Source: Ancylomarina salipaludis (GTDB lineage: Bacteria > Bacteroidota > Bacteroidia > Bacteroidales > Marinifilaceae). From it: a DNA stretch of 64,000 nt. Below are positions 27,142-36,921 of this stretch, in pieces. The notes beneath the pieces were generated by a model. The model worked only from the letters and a program-made list of their open reading frames with translations. It was not told where the DNA came from and ran no database searches. The position numbers and the translations under genes were made by a program. Within the stretch, counting starts at the first letter, position 1; each line of letters starts with the position of its first letter. Location of the stretch: assembly GCF_004122035.1 (NCBI RefSeq), contig NZ_SAXA01000007.1, forward strand, positions 62,001-126,000, read 5' to 3'.

Positions 27142-27762
27142 TTATTCCTTTTTTCTATATTCAAGTGTTATAAATGATTTACTTTTGGTCAACTCAATTT
27201 CTTCCTTTTTTATTAATTCCATATTTTTCAAACAAATAAAACTATCTATTTCGTTTTCGTTTACATCGTTTGATATATCTGATAATGTTTCTAATGATTT
27301 ATATTTAGTCTTTGAAACAAAAGTTGTCTGTTTATTTTTTTGAATGACAATAAATAATATTCCATTTTTGCCAATCGTTTCAATTATTTTATTTAATGTT
27401 TTTTTAGGGTCAACATATTCAAGAACTAACCCGACAAAAAACAAATCAATATTTTTTATCGCTAATTCTTCATTCTGAATATCCCTCTTTAATAATTCAA
27501 GATTGATTATTTGATTTTCAAATTTTTCCTGCGTTTTATTCAGGTACTCTTGATTAATATCAATTGCATAAACCTTATTTGTCACATTGGACTTTACGTG
27601 TTCAAGTCCATTTCCAGTTGCACAACCTAGTAGAGCAAAATTCTTTGGTTGATATTTGTCTAAACAATATTTTTTCAAGCTATTTAGAATTTGAGATTGT
27701 CCAACTTCTATCATATGATTTTCATAATCAGAATGATTTATTTTCAACCAAGGATTTTCCAT
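27142..27762 (-). CDS. Class I SAM-dependent methyltransferase
   Basis: This 206-aa protein has the Rossmann methyltransferase fold. Motif I is FALLGCATGNGLEHV near residue 43, followed by the acidic VYAIDINQEYL (post I) near 68 that would hold the ribose of SAM. IDLFFVGLVLEYVDPKKTL near 105 fits motif II/III. The substrate cannot be named. It is a single-gene unit between palindromes C and B and has the low-complexity, AT-rich codon use of its cassette neighbours. Confidence 0.82.
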   Translation of the reverse strand: MENPWLKINHSDYENHMIEVGQSQILNSLKKYCLDKYQPKNFALLGCATGNGLEHVKSNVTNKVYAIDINQEYLNKTQEKFENQIINLELLKRDIQNEELAIKNIDLFFVGLVLEYVDPKKTLNKIIETIGKNGILFIVIQKNKQTTFVSKTKYKSLETLSDISNDVNENEIDSFICLKNMELIKKEEIELTKSKSFITLEYRKKE

Positions 27763-27793
27763 ATTTTGTATTAGTGTTTCGTGCTTTCATAAT

Positions 27794-27930
27794 GACGCAC
27801 AACGTTTTACAATATGAAACGGTTGGGTTTTCGGAGTGCATTCCTATCCACTTGGAAAAAGTTGAAGCGAGCACCAAACCTTCGCAAGCCACTGAACCCC
27901 AGCTGTTTTATATTGTGTATTGTGTGTTGT
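27794..27930 (-). repeat. attC-like imperfect palindrome C
   Basis: The left arm (27798 onward, CACAACG..TTTACAATATGAAACGG) and the right arm (up to 27930, CTGTTTTATATTGTG..TTGTG) pair over about 35 bp with small bulges; the rest forms an asymmetric interior. On the minus strand it starts 5 nt after the YjbR stop (CAACACAC) and ends GTTGTGCG before the methyltransferase gene. Confidence 0.62.
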
Positions 27931-27932
27931 TT

Positions 27933-28283
27933 TTATTCTAATTCTTTTTTTATCTTTTTCGTCAATTTTGAAACAACAATTTTATACGAATTTACAATCC
28001 ATTCTTTAATTTGCTCATCTGAAATCGAATTATTCATTTTTATACTATTCCAATATTTTTTATTCATATAGTATCCTGGAATCACCGAATTAAACCTTTC
28101 CCTCAATTCAATTGCTTGTTCAGGCTCGCATTTCACGTTTATCAAATCAAACGTATCAAGGTTATTCGTAAGGCTAAACATTTTTCCACCAACCGAAAAA
28201 ACCAATGCCTTATCATCGAATGGCATTGATTCTTCCGAGCCTTTTAGCGTCAAACAAAATTTTCTATAGTCTTCTATATTCAT
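27933..28283 (-). CDS. MmcQ/YjbR family protein
   Basis: This 116-aa protein is a small MmcQ/YjbR (CyaY-like fold) protein. It starts MNIEDYRKFCLTLKGSEESMPFDDKALVFSVGGKMF, the usual N-terminus with its Pro-Phe-Asp turn, and has the PGYYMNKKYWNSI segment near residue 75. The fold is seen in DNA-binding-like and metal-binding contexts, but no activity is established. It follows the VOC gene by 12 bp and ends at palindrome C, so the AraC-VOC-YjbR genes probably travel together. Confidence 0.85.
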   Translation of the reverse strand: MNIEDYRKFCLTLKGSEESMPFDDKALVFSVGGKMFSLTNNLDTFDLINVKCEPEQAIELRERFNSVIPGYYMNKKYWNSIKMNNSISDEQIKEWIVNSYKIVVSKLTKKIKKELE

Positions 28284-28295
28284 CCGTTCTGAAAT

Positions 28296-28718
28296 TTATT
28301 GCACTTTTTCAGCAAACCCAAGCATGTATCCATTAATATCTTTGATATAAAACTCTCTCATGCCGTGCCATGCCGTTTTTAGTTCAGATATTTCCGAAAC
28401 CTTGTTTTTTAAATCGTTGTACAATTTGTCAACTTCATTAACCTCCATATAGAACGAAATTGAAGCAGCAATTGAAAGTCCTTTTGCAAATTTTAAATCC
28501 TGTTTAAAACTTTCTGATTCCTGAAACATTAATTCTACTTTGTCTTTCACAACCATTGCAAAAACATATTCTTTGCCATCTGCAATTGTTTGTTCAATTC
28601 CATCTTGAGTTTCTGGAACTATCATTACAAGTGAAAACCCTAATACATTCACGTAAAAATCAACAGTTTTCTTGATGTTTTGCACTTCAAAATTCGGCGT
28701 CAGTTTGTTAAAAGTCAT
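28296..28718 (-). CDS. VOC family (glyoxalase/bleomycin-resistance-like) protein
   Basis: This 140-aa protein has the paired beta-alpha-beta-beta-beta units of the vicinal oxygen chelate fold. It starts with PNFEVQNIKKTVDFYVNVLGFSL, contains VELMFQ near residue 63, and ends with WHGMREFYIKDINGYMLGFAE, where the last module's His/Glu would help bind a metal. Members range from glyoxalases to antibiotic-binding proteins; the substrate is unknown. It is the second gene of an AraC-VOC-YjbR group and may be controlled by the AraC protein 33 bp upstream. Confidence 0.85.
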   Translation of the reverse strand: MTFNKLTPNFEVQNIKKTVDFYVNVLGFSLVMIVPETQDGIEQTIADGKEYVFAMVVKDKVELMFQESESFKQDLKFAKGLSIAASISFYMEVNEVDKLYNDLKNKVSEISELKTAWHGMREFYIKDINGYMLGFAEKVQ

Positions 28719-28751
28719 AATGCTTAATTTTTAAGTTAATAATATGCAAAA

Positions 28752-29498
28752 TTACTTTTCACCAAGGGTTAATAATTGTAAAAATCGGTCGTTTTCGTTT
28801 TTATATAGCTCTTTGGGTGTATTTCCGGTATATCTTTTTACTTCTTTTATGTAATGTGCTTGGTCGTAATAATCTTGTGTTGGCGATAATTTTCCTTTTA
28901 CAATGTTGCGGTACGATGATTTACATTTTAGAATATTTAAAAATGTTTTTAAAGAAAATCCAAATTGTTGATTGAAGTATCTGTTTATTTGCCTGCTGCT
29001 CCAAGAAACGGTTTCAGATAATTCTTTTACGCTAATGTTGCCTTTCTGTCCGTAAAGTGTATTGAATAATTTGAATTTCCTGTTGTCGATTTCGTTAAGG
29101 TTTTTAAGTCCGTAATATATTGTCTTAGTTAATGAATCAGTAAATTTTTCGAGATTATCAAAAGGAAGGTTTTTTGCTCCCCAAAAGTCAGTAGGCAAAA
29201 CGGTTTCGGAGTTTAAAATAAGCTTTATCGATTCCTTAAAAATATATTCCGATGCAATTAGTTTGAACTGAATTCCAATCAGTTTAGTGTTTTCTTTAAT
29301 TCTAACATTGATTTGATTAGTCCATATACCTGTCAATGATATGTTTATAATCTCGTTATTCTTTATTTCGAAAATTAAGTCAAAATAGCCATCTGGCAAT
29401 ATTGTATATTCAACTTCCTTCAAAATGTTGTCATGTTCCCAAAAGCAATTTATAAAATTGGATAAAAATCCGTCTATTTTAATGTTTCTATGTTTCAT
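28752..29498 (-). CDS. AraC family transcriptional regulator
   Basis: This 248-aa regulator has an N-terminal sensing part that begins with FLSNFINCFWEHDN and EYTILPDGYFDLIFEI (DUF6597-like, about residues 5-110). A C-terminal double helix-turn-helix follows (about 150-240): ISVKELSETVSWSSRQINRYFNQQFGFSLKTFL and the usual YYDQAHYIKEVKRYTGNTPKEL end. It is the first gene of the minus-strand trio with VOC and YjbR genes, so it likely acts on these. Upstream, 25 nt from its start, lies GTTGTGTG, the cassette-end motif shared with the other groups. Confidence 0.87.
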   Translation of the reverse strand: MKHRNIKIDGFLSNFINCFWEHDNILKEVEYTILPDGYFDLIFEIKNNEIINISLTGIWTNQINVRIKENTKLIGIQFKLIASEYIFKESIKLILNSETVLPTDFWGAKNLPFDNLEKFTDSLTKTIYYGLKNLNEIDNRKFKLFNTLYGQKGNISVKELSETVSWSSRQINRYFNQQFGFSLKTFLNILKCKSSYRNIVKGKLSPTQDYYDQAHYIKEVKRYTGNTPKELYKNENDRFLQLLTLGEK

Positions 29499-29945
29499 CG
29501 TAGCTATCGGTCAAATGGCACACAACTTGTTTATGTGTTCACAAAACCTGTACAATATTTCCATATAGAGAATATATTATACTTATTTATTGTACTATAT
29601 TATTTAAAAAAATTATAATCTTATCAGCTCACTCGAGAGATAAAAACAAACTCGTTAATAAGATGCTACCAAAATTATAAATTATCTGAACTAAACAGTA
29701 TTCTGACCACAAGTAAAACTATAAACAGGTGTAAAACAGAATCACTCTTTATAATTAAATAGCATATGATGAATCACCTAAGTAACTCTAAAGATAAAAA
29801 CGGGGCATTTTTCAGTTCAATTTACCCGTCTTAAAACTTTAAATGTCTTTTTATTTTAATGTGGACATCCCAGTATTTATTTCTCTCTTTGATGCTCGTT
29901 GAAAAGAAACAGCCCCTCGAATTCGAAAGGCTGTTCAAAAATTTA
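29499..29945. other. Non-coding AT-rich region at the cassette-array end
   Basis: It begins on its left with CACACAAC (29519-29526), the shared cassette-end motif in reverse, directly upstream of the AraC gene. The rest, about 370 bp, is AT-rich, with no supportable frame and no palindrome that I can see. The last part holds the terminator of the peptide gene (29901-29935). Confidence 0.6.
29901..29935 (-). terminator. Terminator of the peptide gene
   Basis: On the minus strand AACAGCC pairs with GGCTGTT, extended by TTTCGAATTCGA symmetry in the loop, and is followed by TTTCTTTT. It lies about 11 bp after the stop codon of the peptide gene at 29946, which supports that short gene as real. 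Confidence 0.75.
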
Positions 29946-30107
29946 TTATGGACGAGGTTCTCCTACATACTCACACCATCCAAAAAAACACTCATAATCA
30001 GGTTCGCAAACGACTTCCATACACTTATAGGATCTTCCACCTTTAATTTCTTTCTGCATTTTCTGACTTAACATGTTGTTCGAAAATCTTTCTTTTAAAT
30101 CTTTCAT
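29946..30107 (-). CDS. Double-glycine-leader peptide with four cysteines
   Basis: This frame of 53 codons is too short for usual cut-offs. The first 24 residues, MKDLKERFSNNMLSQKMQ then KEIKGG, look like a leader for C39-peptidase/ABC export: amphipathic, with a Gly-Gly at 23-24, as in Bacteroidota natural-product precursors of the TIGR04149 type. The 29-residue core contains four Cys (29, 34, 40, 45; spacing X4, X5, X4), which could form two disulfides or thioethers. A terminator follows the stop. No transporter, maturase or immunity gene is visible nearby, so export would use machinery elsewhere. The peptide's role (bacteriocin, signal, toxin) is unknown. Confidence 0.7.
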   Translation of the reverse strand: MKDLKERFSNNMLSQKMQKEIKGGRSYKCMEVVCEPDYECFFGWCEYVGEPRP

Positions 30108-30627
30108 AATTATTTATTAAAATTATCCTTGAAAGGCCGAGATCGTCAAGGAATCGATCTTTTGAATTGCCAGGTTTTAAAAAGTTCTTAAACATTACAA
30201 CTGCACTTCATCAATCAACTCTCCTTAAAAAATAAAAGACTTCTGCTTAATATTTTAAATAATAATTGTATTAATCTAATAATAGATTTCTCAACATTCT
30301 AAAGTTGCAGAGCATGTAAGTTACACATAATTATTTAAATCCATTCATCAATAATTTAAAGTTATGATTACATACAGCTTTAAGATTTATCAAATCCCAC
30401 ATTTTACAGCGAATGGAGTATGCTAGATTAATTTTATTTTTGTCATTATTTTATAACCGCAATTGTAATAGACAAAAAAATATCGATCTCTCAACAATAA
30501 TCTACTAATAGTAGTTTTTTGTCTGCTTAATAACTGCCAATTGCAATTAAGTCGGATATAGCAATTTGAACCAATCTTCTGATTTTTCTCATCAAGCTTA
30601 TTGAGATACTCTAACTCTATATAAATA
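30108..30627. other. Non-coding region between the peptide gene and the TonB-receptor terminator
   Basis: About 520 bp of AT-rich DNA. It should hold the promoter of the peptide gene, but I could not pick a convincing TTG/TAnnTTTG pair on the minus strand. A 71-codon minus-strand frame here starts inside the neighbouring terminator stem and has no family features, so I do not call it. Confidence 0.5.
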
Positions 30628-30664
30628 ACAGGCCTCACATCGTTTTACCAATGTGAGGCCTGTT
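30628..30664 (-). terminator. Terminator of the TonB-receptor gene
   Basis: A 14-bp perfect stem (AACAGGCCTCACAT with its complement) with a 9-nt loop. On the minus strand it is followed by TTATTTATAT. It lies about 75 bp after the stop of the receptor gene. Confidence 0.85.
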
Positions 30665-30737
30665 TGCTTCCGCAAGATCAGCAACATAAAAGTCACCGAG
30701 ATGCTGTCAAGATGGGGTTATCGAGCCTGTCGAGATG

Positions 30738-33134
30738 CTACATAAATCCTCCACCACCTTGTGTTTCACGGCTATCTCTATGTTTTCTTCTTTTGGCTTT
30801 GTTTTTACCAGAACCAAATCGGTACGAAAAGCCAAGGTATGCTGTTCTACTTTCCCAGTGGAATTCACCATTTTGTGTATATGGCACTTTCGAATCGAAT
30901 TTAAACTTCATGCCTTCAAATATATCGTTTACTCTAAAGGTCAGTGTGCCCTTTCCTTTCAATACGCTGTAACTTGCGCCTGTATTAATCATCCACATAG
31001 GATCCACTTTAGACTGAAGATCCTTTCCACCACCACGGTACATAGCAAACAATTGGAATCTCAATTTTTGGGTTGCCGTAAAACTATTGGATACTCTAAA
31101 ATTGAACGAGTTATTGGTCACTTCAAGATTCTCACCATTTGCAACTCCCGTTTCCTTTTGCACATATAAGTCAGAGCTTGCATTCATCGACCACCACTTA
31201 AAAAATCGATAATTGGCCGATAACTCCAAACCATAACGGTCGTTACTATCGGTGTTATAATACGACATCTCCATCTTCTCTATATTCGATAAATCCTTAT
31301 TTAAAACTCTGGAAATATTATCATTCACACGTCTGTAAAAGGTTCCTATTGTAACTGAACCTTTATCCAAACCTTTGGTATAATTAAATTCGAATGAATT
31401 GGTAAACTGAGGTGTTAAATTTGGATTTCCAAAGGAACTAACCAGAGGGGTACTCCATTCTCTAATTGGATTCACTTGCCCGATAGATGGTCTGTCTACT
31501 CTTCTGCTGTAACTCAATTGAAACTGATTTTTATCGCTCTGATTAAAAGTAATAAATACAGAAGGATACACAGTAAAACGACTATCAGTATACTTAGCTG
31601 TTTCATCACCTTTAACAAATGATCCGTCTACCTCGTACTGCTCAAATCTAGCACCCAATTGCATCGAAAACTTATCTATTTTATGATTTAAATTCACATA
31701 TCCCGAATAGATACTTCTGTCGTAGATAAATGCGGAATTGCCTATTTTCTTGTTAGTAAAATCATGCTGATTGGTTACTCTTGAATTCTCAGTATCATTT
31801 AATCTCAACTCCAATCCTAATTCCAACTTTGTATTTTCTGACAATGGATTTGTATAATCCAGGTTTAGAAGTGTATTGGTGTAATCATTTTCAATCGCAT
31901 CGATGTAATTCGAAGTCAAGTCAATCGGATTAAGCAATTCAGTATAAGTTGCATCTTCAGGAGAATCACTCTTACTGTATGTCGCTTCGAACTCCAGGTT
32001 GTGTCCTTCTTTTTCAAAGTCGGTTTTATAGTTAAGGTTGTAAGTTCCAGTAGAATTATCTGTTTCAGATTTCATCAAATTATGATAATCCAAATCTGTT
32101 CCTCTAAAAATCTTTGTTGTCCCATCAAATACACCATCGCGAAAATTCTGAGTGGTATAAAACGAAAGGGTATTCTTTTTATTCAAATAGATATCGGCAC
32201 CTACTTTCAATAACTTAGATGTATTATCGCTATCAAATTCAAACTTCTGCGTGTTAAAACCTGGTCTTAATACTTCACCATAATTATTTCTTTTTCCAGT
32301 GTTTGCACCAAGATTCATGAAAAAGTTCACCTTACCCGTTTTGTAATTCATGTCCAAAGAACCATTCACTCGAGTATTTTCGCCTCGTGTGACGCCCATG
32401 TTTACATTTCCGTTAAAACCAATATTGGCATTTTTATTTAGCACGATATTAATAATCCCACTCATCCCTTCAGGATTATATTTTGCTGATGGATTGGTAA
32501 TCAACTCCACACTTTTAATTGAGGTTGATGGTATTTGTTTCAAAAGTTGAGCGGCACTGATATTCGTTGGTTTACCATCAACTAAAATTCGAACATTCTC
32601 ATTTCCTCTTAAACTCACAGTCCCCGTTTGGCTATCGACACTTACCGACTGCACATTATTCAGAACCTCCGAAGCTGTGGCTCCAGCCGCAGTCAGGTCT
32701 TTACCCACATTCACAACTTTTCTGTCGATTTTCTGTGTCACCGTAGACAACTCAGCTCTTACAACTACCTCATTGAGTAATTCAGTATCTTCTTCGAGGC
32801 GAACTGTTCCCAATTTATAAGTCGAATTTTTGGCGGTAAACTCAAGTTCTCTAACAAAAGGCTTATAGCCCATATATTGAATCTCAACAACATGCTTCCC
32901 CTTTGCAATTTTATTTATATTAAACTCCCCTTTATCGTCGGTAATCCCACCGGTTAATATATTATTGTTTGCATCTCTGATTACAATATTAACATATGGC
33001 AGTGCTTCCTTTGTATTTTTATCAACGATTATACCTGAAACGCTACCTAATTTAACATTGTTATTTATAGGTGTTTCTGCATAATTAATAAAACTACAAA
33101 ACACTAAAATGGCTACAATTAAAATTCTTTTCAT
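30738..33134 (-). CDS. TonB-dependent outer-membrane receptor
   Basis: This 798-aa outer-membrane barrel takes up a large substrate with TonB energy. After a signal peptide (to about residue 20) there is a carboxypeptidase-regulatory-like domain (about 30-110; GSVSGIIVDKNTKEALPYVNIVI), then a plug domain (about 125-225; SEVLNNVQSVSVD and the VRILVDGKPTNISAAQLL section), then the beta-barrel (OMP_b-brl_3 type). The C-terminus ends with a basic stretch and GGGGFM instead of the usual final Phe strand, which is common in this subfamily. No SusD-like partner is adjacent, so it is not a SusCD pair. Ligand unknown. Confidence 0.9.
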   Translation of the reverse strand: MKRILIVAILVFCSFINYAETPINNNVKLGSVSGIIVDKNTKEALPYVNIVIRDANNNILTGGITDDKGEFNINKIAKGKHVVEIQYMGYKPFVRELEFTAKNSTYKLGTVRLEEDTELLNEVVVRAELSTVTQKIDRKVVNVGKDLTAAGATASEVLNNVQSVSVDSQTGTVSLRGNENVRILVDGKPTNISAAQLLKQIPSTSIKSVELITNPSAKYNPEGMSGIINIVLNKNANIGFNGNVNMGVTRGENTRVNGSLDMNYKTGKVNFFMNLGANTGKRNNYGEVLRPGFNTQKFEFDSDNTSKLLKVGADIYLNKKNTLSFYTTQNFRDGVFDGTTKIFRGTDLDYHNLMKSETDNSTGTYNLNYKTDFEKEGHNLEFEATYSKSDSPEDATYTELLNPIDLTSNYIDAIENDYTNTLLNLDYTNPLSENTKLELGLELRLNDTENSRVTNQHDFTNKKIGNSAFIYDRSIYSGYVNLNHKIDKFSMQLGARFEQYEVDGSFVKGDETAKYTDSRFTVYPSVFITFNQSDKNQFQLSYSRRVDRPSIGQVNPIREWSTPLVSSFGNPNLTPQFTNSFEFNYTKGLDKGSVTIGTFYRRVNDNISRVLNKDLSNIEKMEMSYYNTDSNDRYGLELSANYRFFKWWSMNASSDLYVQKETGVANGENLEVTNNSFNFRVSNSFTATQKLRFQLFAMYRGGGKDLQSKVDPMWMINTGASYSVLKGKGTLTFRVNDIFEGMKFKFDSKVPYTQNGEFHWESRTAYLGFSYRFGSGKNKAKRRKHRDSRETQGGGGFM

Positions 33135-33421
33135 AAATATCTTTTTTGGTCGGTTTGTTTTTTGACTATATGACTACAGTTCTATTTTTTTAGTTACACA
33201 TGGCTTCGAAGATTAAGCTTTATTAACAAATTAAACCAGATATAAAATCCGGTTCAAAATGGAAATAATAGTGCTCTTAAAACCAATACGTCATCAAGCC
33301 AATCACATTCTGTGCCGAAAATCACAGAACACTCAAAACCAACACAAAGCAAGAATCATCAATAATTTTACTGTTCGATAACGGACAAAAGAATGTACGC
33401 TTTCGAATTTTATAAAATCAC
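33135..33421. other. Upstream region of the TonB-receptor gene
   Basis: About 290 bp with no gene. It should contain the receptor promoter on the minus strand, though I found no clean TAnnTTTG. The right end passes into the ligA terminator. Confidence 0.5.
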
Positions 33422-33453
33422 AAAAAAAGGCCGGTTCAAAATATGAACCGGCC
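33422..33453 (-). terminator. Terminator of ligA
   Basis: GGCCGGTTCA (33429-33438) pairs perfectly with TGAACCGGCC (33444-33453) around a 5-nt loop and is followed on the minus strand by TTTTTTT. It lies 40 bp after the ligA stop. Confidence 0.95.
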
Positions 33454-33493
33454 AAGCTAATTACTTGTCAAAATAAATTCAGCACAACTCTGT

Positions 33494-35617
<2,124 letters not shown>

Positions 35618-35782
35618 TTAATCAACATAAATTTAAAATCAAAGTCTTATCTTTCGCACCTATAGTATTACTATTATTTCTGTTTTATTTTACCGATAAT
35701 AATAAGCAATTAACCGATTAGACGTGGTCGCATTTGGCTGTTTGCACTAAATTAGCAATAGAAAAACTTAAATCATCTTATT

Positions 35783-36127
35783 ATGTATAAAGACCGAAGA
35801 CCTGTATTTTTTGGATTAGTCCTGATTTTTGTCGGGATTGCCATCTTTTTAAGCAATTTTGATTTTTTGCCTAAAAATATTCACCACTATATTTTTCGTT
35901 GGGAAAGTTTCTTGATTTTAATCGGACTTCTTATGATTTTTGTGCGAGGCAAAATAATTGGAGGAATCAGTGTGCTTGCAATAGGAGCCTATTTTTTAGC
36001 TGACGATCTTTTAATATTACCAGTAAACTGGCATATTTGGTTTTGGCCTACTGTCCTAATCGCAATGGGTATTGGCCATATTGTAAAACCCAATGCTTGC
36101 TGTACAAAAGATAAAGATGAATTTTAA
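35783..36127 (+). CDS. LiaF-like transmembrane protein (small)
   Basis: This 114-aa protein has four short membrane helices and is a DUF5668/LiaF transmembrane domain alone: a first helix after PVFFGLVLIFVGIAIFLSN, and the paired WPTVLIAMGIGHIV near the end, where LiaF-type proteins carry the same Phe-Trp-Pro pattern. It lacks the C-terminal beta domain of its downstream neighbour. It starts a four-gene plus-strand run (two LiaF-like proteins, LytS-type kinase, LytTR regulator), so it is probably part of a cell-envelope-stress system. The last Cys pair (CC near residue 107) is a small oddity. Confidence 0.78.
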   Translation: MYKDRRPVFFGLVLIFVGIAIFLSNFDFLPKNIHHYIFRWESFLILIGLLMIFVRGKIIGGISVLAIGAYFLADDLLILPVNWHIWFWPTVLIAMGIGHIVKPNACCTKDKDEF

Positions 36128-36162
36128 ACAACAAATCATACAGTATACTAAAATATAGAATT

Positions 36163-36891
36163 ATGGATAAGGATTATAGAAATAAGCCTGATTTTCGCAA
36201 AGACAGAAATGGTTCGGTTTTTGGCATCTTATTAATATTATTTGGAGCTGCCCTGGTTTTAAATAATCTGGATTTGATACCTTATAAATTGCATCACATG
36301 ATTTTTTCATGGCCCATGGTGCTAATTGCATTGGGGTGCTTGTTTGCATTTGCTAAAAATGACAAAACAACGGGCTATACCCTACTTGTGGTTGGGGGTG
36401 TTTTTATGCTACCGCGCATGTTTGGCTGGCATATCGACATCTACCGTTTCTTTTGGCCGGTTATCCTAATCGTTTTGGGGATCATGGTCATTCGTAAACG
36501 AAACTACTGTCCATCAAGAATGTCTTGCAGAACTGAAGAATCTACGGATTACATCAACGAGCTCAATGTATTTGGAGGCGGGGAACGTATCGTCAACTCC
36601 AAAAACTTTAAGGGGGGCCGCATTACCTGCATGTTTGGAGGTGGCCAGGTTGATTTAACTTATGCACAGCTTGCCGAAGGCACACATACAATCGATCTGT
36701 TTGCTATGTTTGGCGGTGCCGTTGTTATCGTTCCTCCTGATTGGGATGTTAAAGTTGATGTCTCAGCTGTTTTAGGTGGTGTTGCAGACAAAAGGGTTCC
36801 AACTCCTAAGTATATTGTAGAACCTAAAAAAGAACTCATTATTAAAGGGTTTGTCGCTCTTGGCGGTTGCGAAATCAGATCTTCAAAATAA
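36163..36891 (+). CDS. LiaF-like protein with C-terminal beta domain
   Basis: This 242-aa protein has four N-terminal helices (about 15-115), like its neighbour, with GSVFGILLILFGAALVLNNLDLIP and RFFWPVILIVLGIMVI. A C-terminal soluble domain (about 125-240) matches the LiaF/cell-wall-active-antibiotic-response domain, with repeated FGGGE/MFGGGQ/MFGGAV turns and the VDVSAVLGGVADKR end. In Firmicutes LiaF inhibits the LiaRS system; in Bacteroidota such proteins sit next to LytS/LytTR pairs, as here. It likely reports the envelope state to the kinase gene that follows 30 bp later. Confidence 0.84.
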   Translation: MDKDYRNKPDFRKDRNGSVFGILLILFGAALVLNNLDLIPYKLHHMIFSWPMVLIALGCLFAFAKNDKTTGYTLLVVGGVFMLPRMFGWHIDIYRFFWPVILIVLGIMVIRKRNYCPSRMSCRTEESTDYINELNVFGGGERIVNSKNFKGGRITCMFGGGQVDLTYAQLAEGTHTIDLFAMFGGAVVIVPPDWDVKVDVSAVLGGVADKRVPTPKYIVEPKKELIIKGFVALGGCEIRSSK

Positions 36892-36921
36892 GCTAAACTC
36901 ATTTTACAGAATAAATAAATT

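Noticed and set aside
29859-30071. 70-codon plus-strand frame
   Set aside because: It runs antisense through the peptide gene and through its terminator and has no family features.
30423-30638. 71-codon minus-strand frame upstream of the peptide gene
   Set aside because: It starts inside the stem of the TonB-receptor terminator, has no leader, domain or signal peptide, and lies in AT-rich DNA.
30738-33134. SusC of a SusCD polysaccharide-utilisation locus
   Set aside because: No SusD-like gene, glycoside hydrolase or anti-sigma factor is adjacent; the barrel is of the OMP_b-brl_3 type.
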